Assembly (NCBI RefSeq): GCF_001577755.1
Contig: NZ_CP010776.1
Span: 3,348,001-3,412,000 of the forward strand
Direction: 5' to 3'
DNA from: Rufibacter sp. DG15C
GTDB taxonomy: Bacteria; Bacteroidota; Bacteroidia; Cytophagales; Hymenobacteraceae
Length of the DNA stretch: 64,000 nt
The notes under the pieces are model-generated. The model was not told the origin of the DNA. It did no database searches and saw nothing but the letters and a program-made list of their open reading frames with translations. Position 1 is the first letter of the stretch; each line of letters begins with the position of its first letter. Below are positions 25,405-33,387 of this stretch, one piece after another. Position numbers and translations under genes: made by a program.

Positions 25405-26784
25405 TTACTTCCCGATGCAGAACTTGGTAAAGATGTTGTCCAGCAAATCATCTGTAGTGATGTCTCCTGTTATCTCTCCTAAGTAAAACAGACAGCGTCT
25501 AATGTCTGCTGCTAGCCAGTCACCGGTTAGGCCGGTGTCCAGGCCATGCAGTACTTCCTGCAAGGCCGTGGCGGTTTTTTGTAGGCTCTGGAAGTGACGC
25601 AGGTTGGTCACTATGGTACGGTCACTTGTGAGGGCTTCGTTGGCGTTTACCACTTCCAGCAAAGCCTGCTCCAACTCGCGCAAGCCGTCTTTGGTCCCCG
25701 CCGATAAGTACACCAGGTTCTCAAATCCGGCAAAGCTTTCCAATTGGGCGGGCGTGGCGAGGTCTTTTTTATTCGCAATCAAAAGGTAGGGCACCTGCGG
25801 CAGTTGCAGGGCTTCAATTTCTTCCTTGAGTTCTGCGGGCGTAGTAGTGGTTACGTCAAAGAGGTACAAGACCAGGGAGGCTTTCTGCAGCTGTTCCTTG
25901 GTGCGGGCCACGCCAATGGCTTCCACCGTATCCTGGGTTTCCCGGAGGCCGGCGGTGTCTATGAACCTGAACCGGATGCCGCCTACCTGGGCCTCGTCCT
26001 CAATCACGTCCCGCGTGGTGCCTGGTATGTCAGAGACAATGGCTTTTTCTTCGTTCAAGAGGGCGTTGAGCAGGGTGGACTTCCCGGCGTTCGGTTTGCC
26101 GGCAATCACCGTGGGCACCCCGTTCTTGAGCACGTTGCCCATTTCAAAGGACTTCAACAAATCTGCCACCAGTTGCTGCAAGGTGGTGATGAGCCTGCGC
26201 AGGGCGCTACGGTCGGCAAATTCTACGTCCTCTTCACTAAAGTCCAGTTCCAGCTCCACCATAGACGCAAAGTGGATGAGCTGCACGCGCAGGGCTTTAA
26301 TCTCTTGAGAGAAGCCGCCACGCATCTGTTTCATGGCCACCTGGTGGGTCAAGGCAGAGTCTGAAGCGATGAGGTCGGCCACCGCCTCGGCCTGGGCCAG
26401 GTCAAACTGACCGTTCAGGAAGGCTCGTTTGGTGAACTCGCCGGGCTCCGCCAGGCGCGCGCCTTTGCGCAGGAACAGCTTCAACAACTGTTCTGTGATG
26501 TATGGCGACCCGTGGCAGGATACTTCCACCACGTCTTCCTTGGTATAGGAGGCCGGGGCCTTAAACAGGGAAACAACCACCTCATCCAGAATCTTGTCCT
26601 CCTCCCGTATGGTCCCAAAATGCAGGGTGTGCGACGGTTGGTTATGCAGATTCTTGCCTTTGAATACTCCGTTCACAATAGAGATAGCCTCTGGCCCAGA
26701 CAAGCGGATGATGGCAATAGCGCCGTGCCCAGCCGCCGTGGCCAGGGCAATTATGGTATCTTTAGCGAGCGAAGTAGGTAGCAA
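25405..26784 (-). CDS. mnmE: tRNA uridine-5-carboxymethylaminomethyl modification GTPase MnmE
   Basis: A 459-residue protein of normal family length. Order: tetrahydrofolate-binding N-domain (DTIIALATAAGHGAIAIIRL), helical domain (EPGEFTKRAFLNGQFDLAQAEAVADLI), inserted G domain with GKPNAGKST (229-237), DIPGTTRD, DTAGLRE and NKKD, and the diagnostic C-terminus FCIGK whose cysteine is needed for modification. With MnmG it makes the cmnm5 modification at wobble U34 of certain tRNAs. The partner mnmG is not in the window. A palindrome copy lies just upstream of the start codon. Confidence 0.97.
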   Translation of the reverse strand: MLPTSLAKDTIIALATAAGHGAIAIIRLSGPEAISIVNGVFKGKNLHNQPSHTLHFGTIREEDKILDEVVVSLFKAPASYTKEDVVEVSCHGSPYITEQLLKLFLRKGARLAEPGEFTKRAFLNGQFDLAQAEAVADLIASDSALTHQVAMKQMRGGFSQEIKALRVQLIHFASMVELELDFSEEDVEFADRSALRRLITTLQQLVADLLKSFEMGNVLKNGVPTVIAGKPNAGKSTLLNALLNEEKAIVSDIPGTTRDVIEDEAQVGGIRFRFIDTAGLRETQDTVEAIGVARTKEQLQKASLVLYLFDVTTTTPAELKEEIEALQLPQVPYLLIANKKDLATPAQLESFAGFENLVYLSAGTKDGLRELEQALLEVVNANEALTSDRTIVTNLRHFQSLQKTATALQEVLHGLDTGLTGDWLAADIRRCLFYLGEITGDITTDDLLDNIFTKFCIGK

Positions 26785-26809
26785 AGCGAAAAGGTTCTAT
26801 AAGGAAAAA

Positions 26810-26851
26810 GCCGTTTTTAGCCTGTTTTCACAAAAGTAGGCTAAAAACGGC
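26810..26851. repeat. Intergenic palindrome, copy 7
   Basis: GCCGTTTTTAGCCTGTTTTC ... GTAGGCTAAAAACGGC; TTAGCC/GGCTAA replaces TTGGCC/GGCCAA on both arms, a paired change. Located 25 bases before the mnmE start. Confidence 0.8.
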
Positions 26852-26921
26852 AGAATTGGATGCATGCACTAGTAAATGCCTGAACGTCAAGCAAAAGAGG
26901 TGACTAATGTGAATCCTCTAA

Positions 26922-27413
26922 TTAATTGGCGGCGATATGCGTTAAAAGCTGCATAAAATCCTTGGCACCGTAATAGCCGGGCACCCGTTGCATGACCTGT
27001 TGTTTCTCATTCAAGAAAACGGTGGAGGGGTAGCTCATCTGTCCGTTGAGGAGGGACAGCGCCAGTTCATGCGCTTTGTATTTCTCCAGGTACTGGTAGG
27101 TTCTGCCGTTGATGGTGACCGGTTGGCGCTGTTCGGCGTTCAGCTTTACCACATAGTAGTCCTTGTTGAGCTTGGCGATAATGGCAGGGTCCTGGTAGAC
27201 TTGCTTGTCCATTTTCTTGCACCAGCCGCACCAATCTGTGTAAACGTCAATCAAAATCTTTTTTGGCTTGGCATTGCTTTTGGCCAGCGCCTGTTCCAAC
27301 GTCAACCATTGTATTGTCGCGGCCGGCGAGGTGACTTTAGTAGGGGAGGCCGGTAATTTTGCCTCCGGCGAATGCCAAAGCCAGCCGCTTATCAAAATAT
27401 AAAGGAGGAACAT
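26922..27413 (-). CDS. Exported thioredoxin-like protein (WCGWC)
   Basis: A 163-residue protein with a short hydrophobic N-terminus that serves as signal peptide or anchor (MFLLYILISGWLW). The thioredoxin fold carries the redox motif TDWCGWCK (Cys62, Cys65) and YPSTVFLN with the cis-proline expected opposite it. This DUF255/thioredoxin_7 pattern is common in Bacteroidota; it probably reduces or isomerises disulfides in the periplasm. It is flanked on both sides by palindrome copies and is on the same strand as mnmE and the metal-transport operon, but spacing suggests its own promoter. Confidence 0.85.
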   Translation of the reverse strand: MFLLYILISGWLWHSPEAKLPASPTKVTSPAATIQWLTLEQALAKSNAKPKKILIDVYTDWCGWCKKMDKQVYQDPAIIAKLNKDYYVVKLNAEQRQPVTINGRTYQYLEKYKAHELALSLLNGQMSYPSTVFLNEKQQVMQRVPGYYGAKDFMQLLTHIAAN

Positions 27414-27429
27414 GGAGTGAAAGGTATAG

Positions 27430-27469
27430 CCGTTTTTAACCTGTTTTACAAAAAAGAGACCAAAAACGG
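27430..27469. repeat. Intergenic palindrome, copy 8
   Basis: CCGTTTTTAACCTGTTTT ... AGACCAAAAACGG with a mismatch-bearing inner stem, 17 bases before the thioredoxin-like start codon. Confidence 0.7.
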
Positions 27470-27538
27470 TTCCTTCTCAACGCAGTAATTTCTGCCTTAG
27501 TATGGGAGAGGTTCCCCCCTAAACCTTTCCGCAAAAAC

Positions 27539-28426
27539 CTAAACGCCTGCCACTTTGGATAGCTTCCTGTTGCGTGAGACCAATCCATGGCTAGGGGACA
27601 GGACAAAGGCTAGCAGAAACTCTAGGCCAATAATCACGGAGATGGCCCCGGCCACTGACCCGTTCAACCAAACCGCCAGATAAAAGCCCAAAATAGAAGC
27701 TACTATGCCCAGCGCCGCAGAAATGATAAGCATCCGCTTCAGGTCATCGGTTAAAAGGTAGGCCGTGGCGGGCGGACCCACCAGAAACGCTACTACCAAG
27801 ATAGCCCCCACCGACTCAAAGGCGGCCACGGTGGTCAGGGAGACGGCGCCCATGAGCAGGTAATACCATACACTGGTTGAGATGCCAATGGCCACCGCGA
27901 AGGCCGGGTCAAAGGATGTTAAATACAGCTGGCGGTAGAAGACGGTCACAAACCCGACAATCACCAGCAAAACGCCGCCCATCAGCCACACGGTGCGCGG
28001 CCCCAGGTTCTGTCCGGCCTCGGTGAGCCAGATGTCTAGGGGCACGTAGGCAATCTCGCCGTAGAGCACGCAGTCCTGGTCAAGGTCCACTTTGCCCGCA
28101 TAGACAGAAATTAAGATGATGCCCAAGGCAAATAGCCAGGTAAACGTGACCCCAATGGAGGCATCTGACTGTACGCGTGCTTTCTTGTGCAGAAACTCAA
28201 TTAAAAAGGTACAGGCTACGCCCAGTGCGGCGGCGCCAATGAGCATGGTCCAGACCTCACGGGAGCCGCTGAAGAGAAAAGCCAGCACAATGCCGGGCAA
28301 CACCGCGTGGGAGATAGCATCGCCCACCATGGCCATGCGCCGAAGGATAAGGAAGCAGCCCAGCAGGCTGCAACAGATGGCCACCAAAGAGCCGGTCAGG
28401 ATAATCCAGAATGCGTCCAGGTTCAT
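27539..28426 (-). CDS. Metal ABC transporter permease (ZnuB/MntB family)
   Basis: A 295-residue inner-membrane protein with eight or so predicted helices and the ABC-3 family signatures GDAISHAVLPGIVLAFLF near the N-terminus and VGAILVVAFLVGPPATAYLL in the middle. It forms the membrane channel for Mn, Zn or Fe import together with the fused permease upstream. Its start overlaps the end of that gene by 4 bases (ATGA), indicating translational coupling. It is the last gene of the five-gene metal uptake unit. Confidence 0.93.
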   Translation of the reverse strand: MNLDAFWIILTGSLVAICCSLLGCFLILRRMAMVGDAISHAVLPGIVLAFLFSGSREVWTMLIGAAALGVACTFLIEFLHKKARVQSDASIGVTFTWLFALGIILISVYAGKVDLDQDCVLYGEIAYVPLDIWLTEAGQNLGPRTVWLMGGVLLVIVGFVTVFYRQLYLTSFDPAFAVAIGISTSVWYYLLMGAVSLTTVAAFESVGAILVVAFLVGPPATAYLLTDDLKRMLIISAALGIVASILGFYLAVWLNGSVAGAISVIIGLEFLLAFVLSPSHGLVSRNRKLSKVAGV

Positions 28427-29715
28427 GAGCTTTGCGGAATTTTGGTATGGTGAGGGTCAGTGGTAGGGTAGTCCAGGAGTTCTTCCAGGCGCTTTTCCAA
28501 TTCTGGAGTAAGCACGTGCTCAATGGATTCAGCGTCTTCGTGCACGTGGTCTGAGGCCACTTGCAGGTACTGCGTCAGGTACAATTCCCACAGACGGTGC
28601 AGACGCACCACCCGCTGGGCCTCTTTCTTGCCGCCCTCAGTGAGGGCCCAGCCTTGTTTGCTCTTCACAATCAGGCCTTGGCGGGAGAGGGTCTGCAACT
28701 CGGCCTGCATTTTTAACAGCGGCAACTGGCGGCGCTCCAGAATCTGTTTCTTGGAATAACTGTGTTGGTACTCCCCGGTGGTTTCGCCTAAGTGGAAAAG
28801 TGTTTTCAGGATATTCTCGCGCATCATCTGCCGGCGTACCCGGCGCTGGGACAAGTACCGGGACAGCAGCCCTTTGTTAGGAGCCAGGGTAAAGGAAATG
28901 ATGGCCAGCATGGACAAGAGCATCACAATCCAGGGGCCCGTGGGCATGGCAGGCGCCGTGAACGACACAAAGGCGCCGGCGGCTCCGCAGACGGCGCTCA
29001 TCACGGCGGCAATGATTACCATGGCGTCCAATCTATCGGTCCAGAAACGGGCCGCGGCGGCCGGGGTGATGAGCATGGCCGACATCAACACCACGCCTAC
29101 GGACTGGATGCCTACCACCACCGCCAACACAGTCAGCGTGGTGAGCAGTAACTCCAGGCGGCGCACCTGCAAGCCAATGGTGCGGGCGTAGGCAATGTCA
29201 AAGGAGATGAGCTTGAATTCTTTGTATAATAACACCACGCTTAATAAAAGCAAGACGGCCACCGCTCCAAACGTGTATAAATCCTGGCCCACCAAGGCGG
29301 CGGCGCTCCCGAACAGGAACTTGTCCAGACCGCTCTGGTTTTCATTGCCCGAGTGCTGGATGGACGTCAACAGCAAAACCCCGATTCCGAAAAACACCGA
29401 CAGCACCAAGCCAATGGCCGTATCTTCCTTAATTCTGCTCTTAGCCGTGATGACGTCTATGACAATTAAGGATAGCCAGCCCGTCAGAAAGGAGCCAATC
29501 AGCAGCACAATCGGGTTTTTCTCTCCGGTCAAGATAAAGGCCAGGCAGACACCCGGCAGCACCGCGTGGGCCACCGCGTCACCCACCAGCGCGCGCTTCC
29601 GGAGCACGGTAAAGCATCCCACCACCGCTGAGCTGGCGGCCAGCAAGACAGACCCGATGGTGACAAACCGCACGTTGGCATCCTGCATGCTTAGAAATTC
29701 CCAGAGGGTATTCAT
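28423..29715 (-). CDS. Metal ABC permease fused to a DtxR/MntR-type regulator domain
   Basis: Residues 1-290 are an ABC-3 family permease (GDAVAHAVLPGVCLAF at 45-60; VGVVLMSAMLITPAAAARFW at 206-225). After a basic stretch (QRRVRRQMMREN) residues 300-420 look like a DtxR-family regulator: a winged-helix region with SYSKKQILERR ... LSRQGLIVKSKQGWALTEGG, then the dimer/metal-binding part RLHRLWELYLTQYL ... HVHEDAESIEHVL. His392, Glu396, Glu399 and His400 match the metal-ligand spacing of the free regulator at 31638-32297 (His97, Glu101, Glu104, His105). A comparable permease-repressor fusion is known as YtgCR in Chlamydia. Overlaps the ATPase gene and the second permease gene by 4 bases each. 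The regulator part may sense metal or be released by proteolysis; both are inference. Confidence 0.9.
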   Translation of the reverse strand: MNTLWEFLSMQDANVRFVTIGSVLLAASSAVVGCFTVLRKRALVGDAVAHAVLPGVCLAFILTGEKNPIVLLIGSFLTGWLSLIVIDVITAKSRIKEDTAIGLVLSVFFGIGVLLLTSIQHSGNENQSGLDKFLFGSAAALVGQDLYTFGAVAVLLLLSVVLLYKEFKLISFDIAYARTIGLQVRRLELLLTTLTVLAVVVGIQSVGVVLMSAMLITPAAAARFWTDRLDAMVIIAAVMSAVCGAAGAFVSFTAPAMPTGPWIVMLLSMLAIISFTLAPNKGLLSRYLSQRRVRRQMMRENILKTLFHLGETTGEYQHSYSKKQILERRQLPLLKMQAELQTLSRQGLIVKSKQGWALTEGGKKEAQRVVRLHRLWELYLTQYLQVASDHVHEDAESIEHVLTPELEKRLEELLDYPTTDPHHTKIPQSS

Positions 29716-30515
29716 TTCTTGACGGGTTTGGTTTCTCTGATGGGGAAGTTCTTTTTCTGCAGCAATTCACTCACCCGGCTCAGCTCAGTCAAGCGGCCGC
29801 CGTAGGTTTTCTCCAACAGTTCTGTGGAAAGGGTCTCTGAGGTAGGACCCGAAGCCACCAAACGCATGTTAAGCAGAATCACCCAGTCAAAATAGTCCTG
29901 CGCCGATTGCAAATCATGGTGCACCACCACTACCGTTTTTCCGTCTTCGCGCATCTGGCGCAAAAGCTCAATGATGGCGGTCTCCGTGGCAATGTCCACT
30001 CCGGCAAACGGCTCATCCATCAGGTACAGGTCTGCATTCTGGGCCAGGGCCCGAGATAAAAACACGCGCTGCTGCTGACCGCCCGATAGTTGGGAGATTT
30101 GCCGGTTGGCGAAGTCCTGCATGCCCACTTTCTCCAAAGCTTCCATGGCCTGGGCTTTTTGCTTGGCGCCGGGTCTGCTGAACAGCCCTAACTTGCCGTA
30201 GGTGCCCATCATGGCCACATCCAGCGCCGAGGCCGGGAAATCCCAGTCCACCGATTCGCGCTGCGGGACATAGCTTACCTTTTGGCGCACTTCCTCCAAG
30301 GACTGCCCAAACAACTGCACATACCCGCTGTTGAGCGGCAGCAAGCCCATGATGGCTTTAATCAACGTGGATTTTCCCGCCCCATTCGGCCCAATGATGC
30401 CAATCAAGGCCTGCGAAGGAAGGGTCAAGTCTACATCCCACAGCACCGGCTTGCGCTGGTAACTCACCGTGAGGTCATGCACCTCCAGAACCGGGTCATT
30501 TACGTGTTGTATCAT
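29712..30515 (-). CDS. Metal ABC transporter ATP-binding protein (ZnuC/MntA type)
   Basis: A 267-residue ATPase with Walker A GPNGAGKST (42-50), Q-loop region SYVPQRESVDWDFP, signature LSGGQQQR (143-150), Walker B LYLMDEPF (Asp167, Glu168) and the switch histidine in VVVHHD. The SVDWDFP wording after the Q-loop is typical of Mn/Zn/Fe importers. The ATG at 30515 (MIQHVN) is chosen since the ABC domain starts just after; a GTG at 30596 would add 27 residues of no recognisable kind. A palindrome copy lies in the 155-base gap to the binding-protein gene, so the operon may be partly split there. Confidence 0.93.
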   Translation of the reverse strand: MIQHVNDPVLEVHDLTVSYQRKPVLWDVDLTLPSQALIGIIGPNGAGKSTLIKAIMGLLPLNSGYVQLFGQSLEEVRQKVSYVPQRESVDWDFPASALDVAMMGTYGKLGLFSRPGAKQKAQAMEALEKVGMQDFANRQISQLSGGQQQRVFLSRALAQNADLYLMDEPFAGVDIATETAIIELLRQMREDGKTVVVVHHDLQSAQDYFDWVILLNMRLVASGPTSETLSTELLEKTYGGRLTELSRVSELLQKKNFPIRETKPVKK

Positions 30516-30597
30516 TTGTTTGGTAGTATCAGGTTGCTGGTATCTAGTAGTGAGGCTACTTTGTCCAAAAGGCTTGTCTACTTGGTAAGTTATCACT

Positions 30598-30635
30598 CGT
30601 TTTTGGCCTTTTTTCCAGGGAATAGCCTAAAAACG
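30598..30635. repeat. Intergenic palindrome, copy 9
   Basis: CGTTTTTGGCCTTTTTTC / GGAATAGCCTAAAAACG; lies inside the metal-uptake operon between the binding-protein and ATPase genes. Confidence 0.75.
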
Positions 30636-30670
30636 GCTTTGCGACATTCTTATAAACATTCACTCATATA

Positions 30671-31615
30671 TCACCTCAAGGCTTTGGAGATTTTCTGAAC
30701 ATTGGCCTTTACCATGCCTATGTAGGTTCCGGCGGCGCTTTCTGGGCTACCCAATGCGTCTGAGTACAGGGTTCCGCCAAGTTTCACAGCGTGTCCTTTC
30801 TGCCGGCATCCTGCCAAGACCGCTTCAATGGATTTCTGCGAAACCGAGGTCTCCACGAAAATGGCTTTCACTTTGCGGTCCACAATGAAGTTGACCAACG
30901 ATGAGACATCCTGCAAGCCAAACTCAGACACTGTAGAAATCCCCTGCAGGCCCCGCACCTCAATTTTATAGGCATCGCCAAAGTATCCGAAGGCATCATG
31001 CGCAGTAATCAAAATGCGTTGTTGCACCGGGATGGCGGCTATCTCCTTTTCGGTCCACTGGTCCAGGCTGTCCAGCTGGGCCAAATAGCGCCGGGTGTTT
31101 TGCTCGTACTTTTGCGCGTTGGCACTATCCAATTTTTTCAGCTTCTGAGAAAGGTGCTCGGTCACTTGCCGCCAGAGCTGCACGTCAAACCAGATGTGGG
31201 GGTCATGACTGTCCTTGAACTCAGGGGGCGTGCGAAGCAGGCTTTCCGGAATACCTTCGGCGGCGGCCCAGACGGTCTTTTGGCGCGCCAGTTTCTCCAG
31301 CACTTCGCCCATTTTACCTTCCAGGTGCAGGCCGTTGTAAATGATGACATCCGCTTCTCGCAGGGTCTGCAAATCGCCTAGGGCGGCTTTGTACAAGTGC
31401 GGGTCCACGCCCGGGCCCATCAAGGCATCCACCACCGCGGCGTCTCCTACAATATTGGCCACCGCGTCTGCCAGGATACCGGTGGTGGTGACAATGTACT
31501 GTTTGCCCTGCTGGTGCGCTTTGGCGCCGTTGGTGTCTTTGGGATTGCAACCGGCGGCCAGCAGGAGCAGGGCCAGAGTAAGGACGGAGGACAGGCGTTT
31601 ATAGGCTAGTTTCAT
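30671..31615 (-). CDS. Metal-binding lipoprotein of ABC importer (TroA/ZnuA/MntC family)
   Basis: A 314-residue lipoprotein: signal with lipobox LAAGC (Cys23). The cluster A-I fold carries the four expected metal ligands His73 (DPHLY), His140 (DPHIWFD), His205 (TAHDAFGYFG) and Asp285 (YSDALG), the set seen in TroA, MntC and ZnuA. No long His-rich loop is present, which leans away from ZnuA toward Mn or Fe, but the metal cannot be fixed from sequence. The ATG at 31615 is chosen because it starts the signal peptide and leaves 22 bases to the upstream regulator gene. Confidence 0.93.
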   Translation of the reverse strand: MKLAYKRLSSVLTLALLLLAAGCNPKDTNGAKAHQQGKQYIVTTTGILADAVANIVGDAAVVDALMGPGVDPHLYKAALGDLQTLREADVIIYNGLHLEGKMGEVLEKLARQKTVWAAAEGIPESLLRTPPEFKDSHDPHIWFDVQLWRQVTEHLSQKLKKLDSANAQKYEQNTRRYLAQLDSLDQWTEKEIAAIPVQQRILITAHDAFGYFGDAYKIEVRGLQGISTVSEFGLQDVSSLVNFIVDRKVKAIFVETSVSQKSIEAVLAGCRQKGHAVKLGGTLYSDALGSPESAAGTYIGMVKANVQKISKALR

Positions 31616-31637
31616 GGAATCAGCGCGAAAACGCAAC

Positions 31638-32297
31638 TCAAGGGTTAATGACAAAAATCTTCTCCAGCACCTCTGAAGATAAAATCACGGACTTGTTCTT
31701 ATCTATGCTTATCTCCAGGGAGTTATCATAGGCTATCTTATCCAGCACTTGCAGGTGAGTGCCAATCTGAATGCCCACGCGGTTCAAGTATTGCAGGAAG
31801 GCCGGTTGGGCATCCTGCACGCGGCACACCACGCCTTCCTGGTCAACTTCAAGGGTGCTCAGCACCTGTTGTTGGGTCAGGCGTAGTTCTCCGTTCTCAG
31901 AGGGGATGGGGTCACCGTGCGGATCTACCTTGGGATGGCCCAGGAACGCATCCAGCCGCTGGATGAGCAGCTCAGACTTGACGTGTTCCATCTGCTCGGC
32001 CACCTCATGTACCTCGTCCCACGTGAAGTTGAGTTTCTGCACTAGGAAGGTCTCCCAGAGTCGGTGCTTTCTGATGATTTTAAGGGCCACGCGCTGGCCG
32101 GCCTCGGTGAGCTGGGCGCCGTGGTATTTCTCATAGTGCACCAACTGCTTGATGTTGAGCTTGCGGAGCATGTCGCTGACGGAGGCAGGCTTGGTTTCCA
32201 GCATCTCCGCCAGCGCTGTGGTGCTCACGGCTTGGGCACCGCTGCCAGACAACTTGAAAATGGCTTTAATGTAGTTTTCTTCGGCGGTACTGTACAT
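31638..32297 (-). CDS. mntR: DtxR/MntR family metal-dependent transcriptional regulator
   Basis: A 219-residue regulator. Residues 1-70 form the winged helix (STAEENYIKAIFKL ... STTALAEMLETKPASVSDML), residues 71-140 the metal/dimer domain with RKHRLWETFL and VHEVAEQMEHV giving His97, Glu101, Glu104 and His105, and residues 150-219 an SH3-like FeoA domain. Glu at the position of DtxR Cys102 fits manganese-type regulators. It should repress the uptake genes downstream when metal is plentiful. The ATG at 32297 lies 5 bases after the fabH stop codon, implying coupling; upstream extensions would overlap fabH. Confidence 0.9.
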   Translation of the reverse strand: MYSTAEENYIKAIFKLSGSGAQAVSTTALAEMLETKPASVSDMLRKLNIKQLVHYEKYHGAQLTEAGQRVALKIIRKHRLWETFLVQKLNFTWDEVHEVAEQMEHVKSELLIQRLDAFLGHPKVDPHGDPIPSENGELRLTQQQVLSTLEVDQEGVVCRVQDAQPAFLQYLNRVGIQIGTHLQVLDKIAYDNSLEISIDKNKSVILSSEVLEKIFVINP

Positions 32298-32302
32298 GTT
32301 GT

Positions 32303-33313
32303 TTACCAACGTATTAAGGCAGATGCCCAGGTAAAACCGCTCCCGAAGGCGGCCAGACAAATCAAATCGCCCTCCTTTATCTTGCCCTGCTCAAACGCCT
32401 CTGAGAAGGCGATGGGAATAGAGGCTGCGGTGGTGTTTCCGTATTTCTGAATGTTGCTCATCACTTTCTCCTCTGGCAAGCCCATCTTCTGCTGGATGAA
32501 CTGCGTGATGCGCAGGTTGGCTTGGTGCGGCACCAGCAAATCAATATCCGTGGCCTGAAGTCCGTTCTGGGTCAAGGCCTCATTGATGACCTCTGGGAAG
32601 CGAGTTACGGCGTGCTTGAAAACCGTGCTACCATTCATGTAAGGATAAATGGTGCCTTCGTCAATCATCTCGTGCGTAAGGCGCTGCGGCTTATTGCTGC
32701 TTGGGTCGGTAGCGGCCAATTCCTCGGCAAACTCGCCCTGGGCGTGCAAATGGGTTGAGAGAATGCCTTTTTCCAGGTTCTCTTCAGGCACCAACACTGC
32801 GGCACCCGCGCCATCCCCAAAAATAACCGACACGGCTCTACCGCGGGTAGTGAAATCCAAACCAGACGACTGTATCTCTGAGCCTACCACCAGCACGTTG
32901 TTGTACATGCCGGTCTTGATGAACTGGTCGCCCACAGAAAGCGCATACACAAAGCCAGAGCACTGGTTTCTTATATCCAAGGCCGGTGTGGTGGTCAAGC
33001 CTAGTTCACGTTGCATCAAAACGCCCGGACCAGGGAAGAAATAATCTGGGCTCAGCGTCGCGAAAATGATTAAATCTATGTCTTTGGCCTCCACGCCCGC
33101 CCGCTCCATGGCAAGTTGCGCTGCCCGGGTGCCCATGTTGGCGGTGGTGTCTTTACCAGGCTCAAAATAGCGGCGCTCATGAATACCTGTTCTCTCTACA
33201 ATCCAAGCATCTGAAGTGTCCATCAAACCTTCCAGGTCAGCGTTTTTCACTACTTTTTCTGGCACATAATGGCCTACTCCGGCAATGCGCGAATTTCTCA
33301 ATTGTTTAGTCAT
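32303..33313 (-). CDS. fabH: 3-oxoacyl-ACP synthase III (FabH family)
   Basis: A 336-residue condensing enzyme with the FabH catalytic triad: Cys118 in RNQCSGF, His in PHQANLRI and Asn in YGNTTAASIP. It condenses an acyl-CoA with malonyl-ACP to start fatty-acid synthesis. It is about 20 residues longer than E. coli FabH, with an insertion near LAATDPSSNKPQRLTHEM, a pattern seen in a second FabH class in Bacteroidota whose substrate may differ. It is the first gene before mntR and the metal transporter, an unexpected combination. A TAtaTTTG box lies at 33321-33328 just before the start codon. Confidence 0.9.
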   Translation of the reverse strand: MTKQLRNSRIAGVGHYVPEKVVKNADLEGLMDTSDAWIVERTGIHERRYFEPGKDTTANMGTRAAQLAMERAGVEAKDIDLIIFATLSPDYFFPGPGVLMQRELGLTTTPALDIRNQCSGFVYALSVGDQFIKTGMYNNVLVVGSEIQSSGLDFTTRGRAVSVIFGDGAGAAVLVPEENLEKGILSTHLHAQGEFAEELAATDPSSNKPQRLTHEMIDEGTIYPYMNGSTVFKHAVTRFPEVINEALTQNGLQATDIDLLVPHQANLRITQFIQQKMGLPEEKVMSNIQKYGNTTAASIPIAFSEAFEQGKIKEGDLICLAAFGSGFTWASALIRW

Positions 33314-33320
33314 AGCTGTG

Positions 33321-33328
33321 CAAATATA
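33321..33328 (-). promoter_or_regulatory. -7-type box TATATTTG before fabH
   Basis: Matches the Bacteroidota TAnnTTTG element on the minus strand, 7 bases from the ATG, so the transcript would have almost no leader. No clear -33 element seen. Confidence 0.4.
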
Positions 33329-33387
33329 AACGAGTTATTTAGATTAAAGTTTAGGTGTGTCTAAAAAAATAATTAGGTAACTATTGT

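Noticed and set aside
25744-26364. 206-codon open frame antisense to mnmE
   Set aside because: Shadow frame of the conserved GTPase; no recognisable domain.
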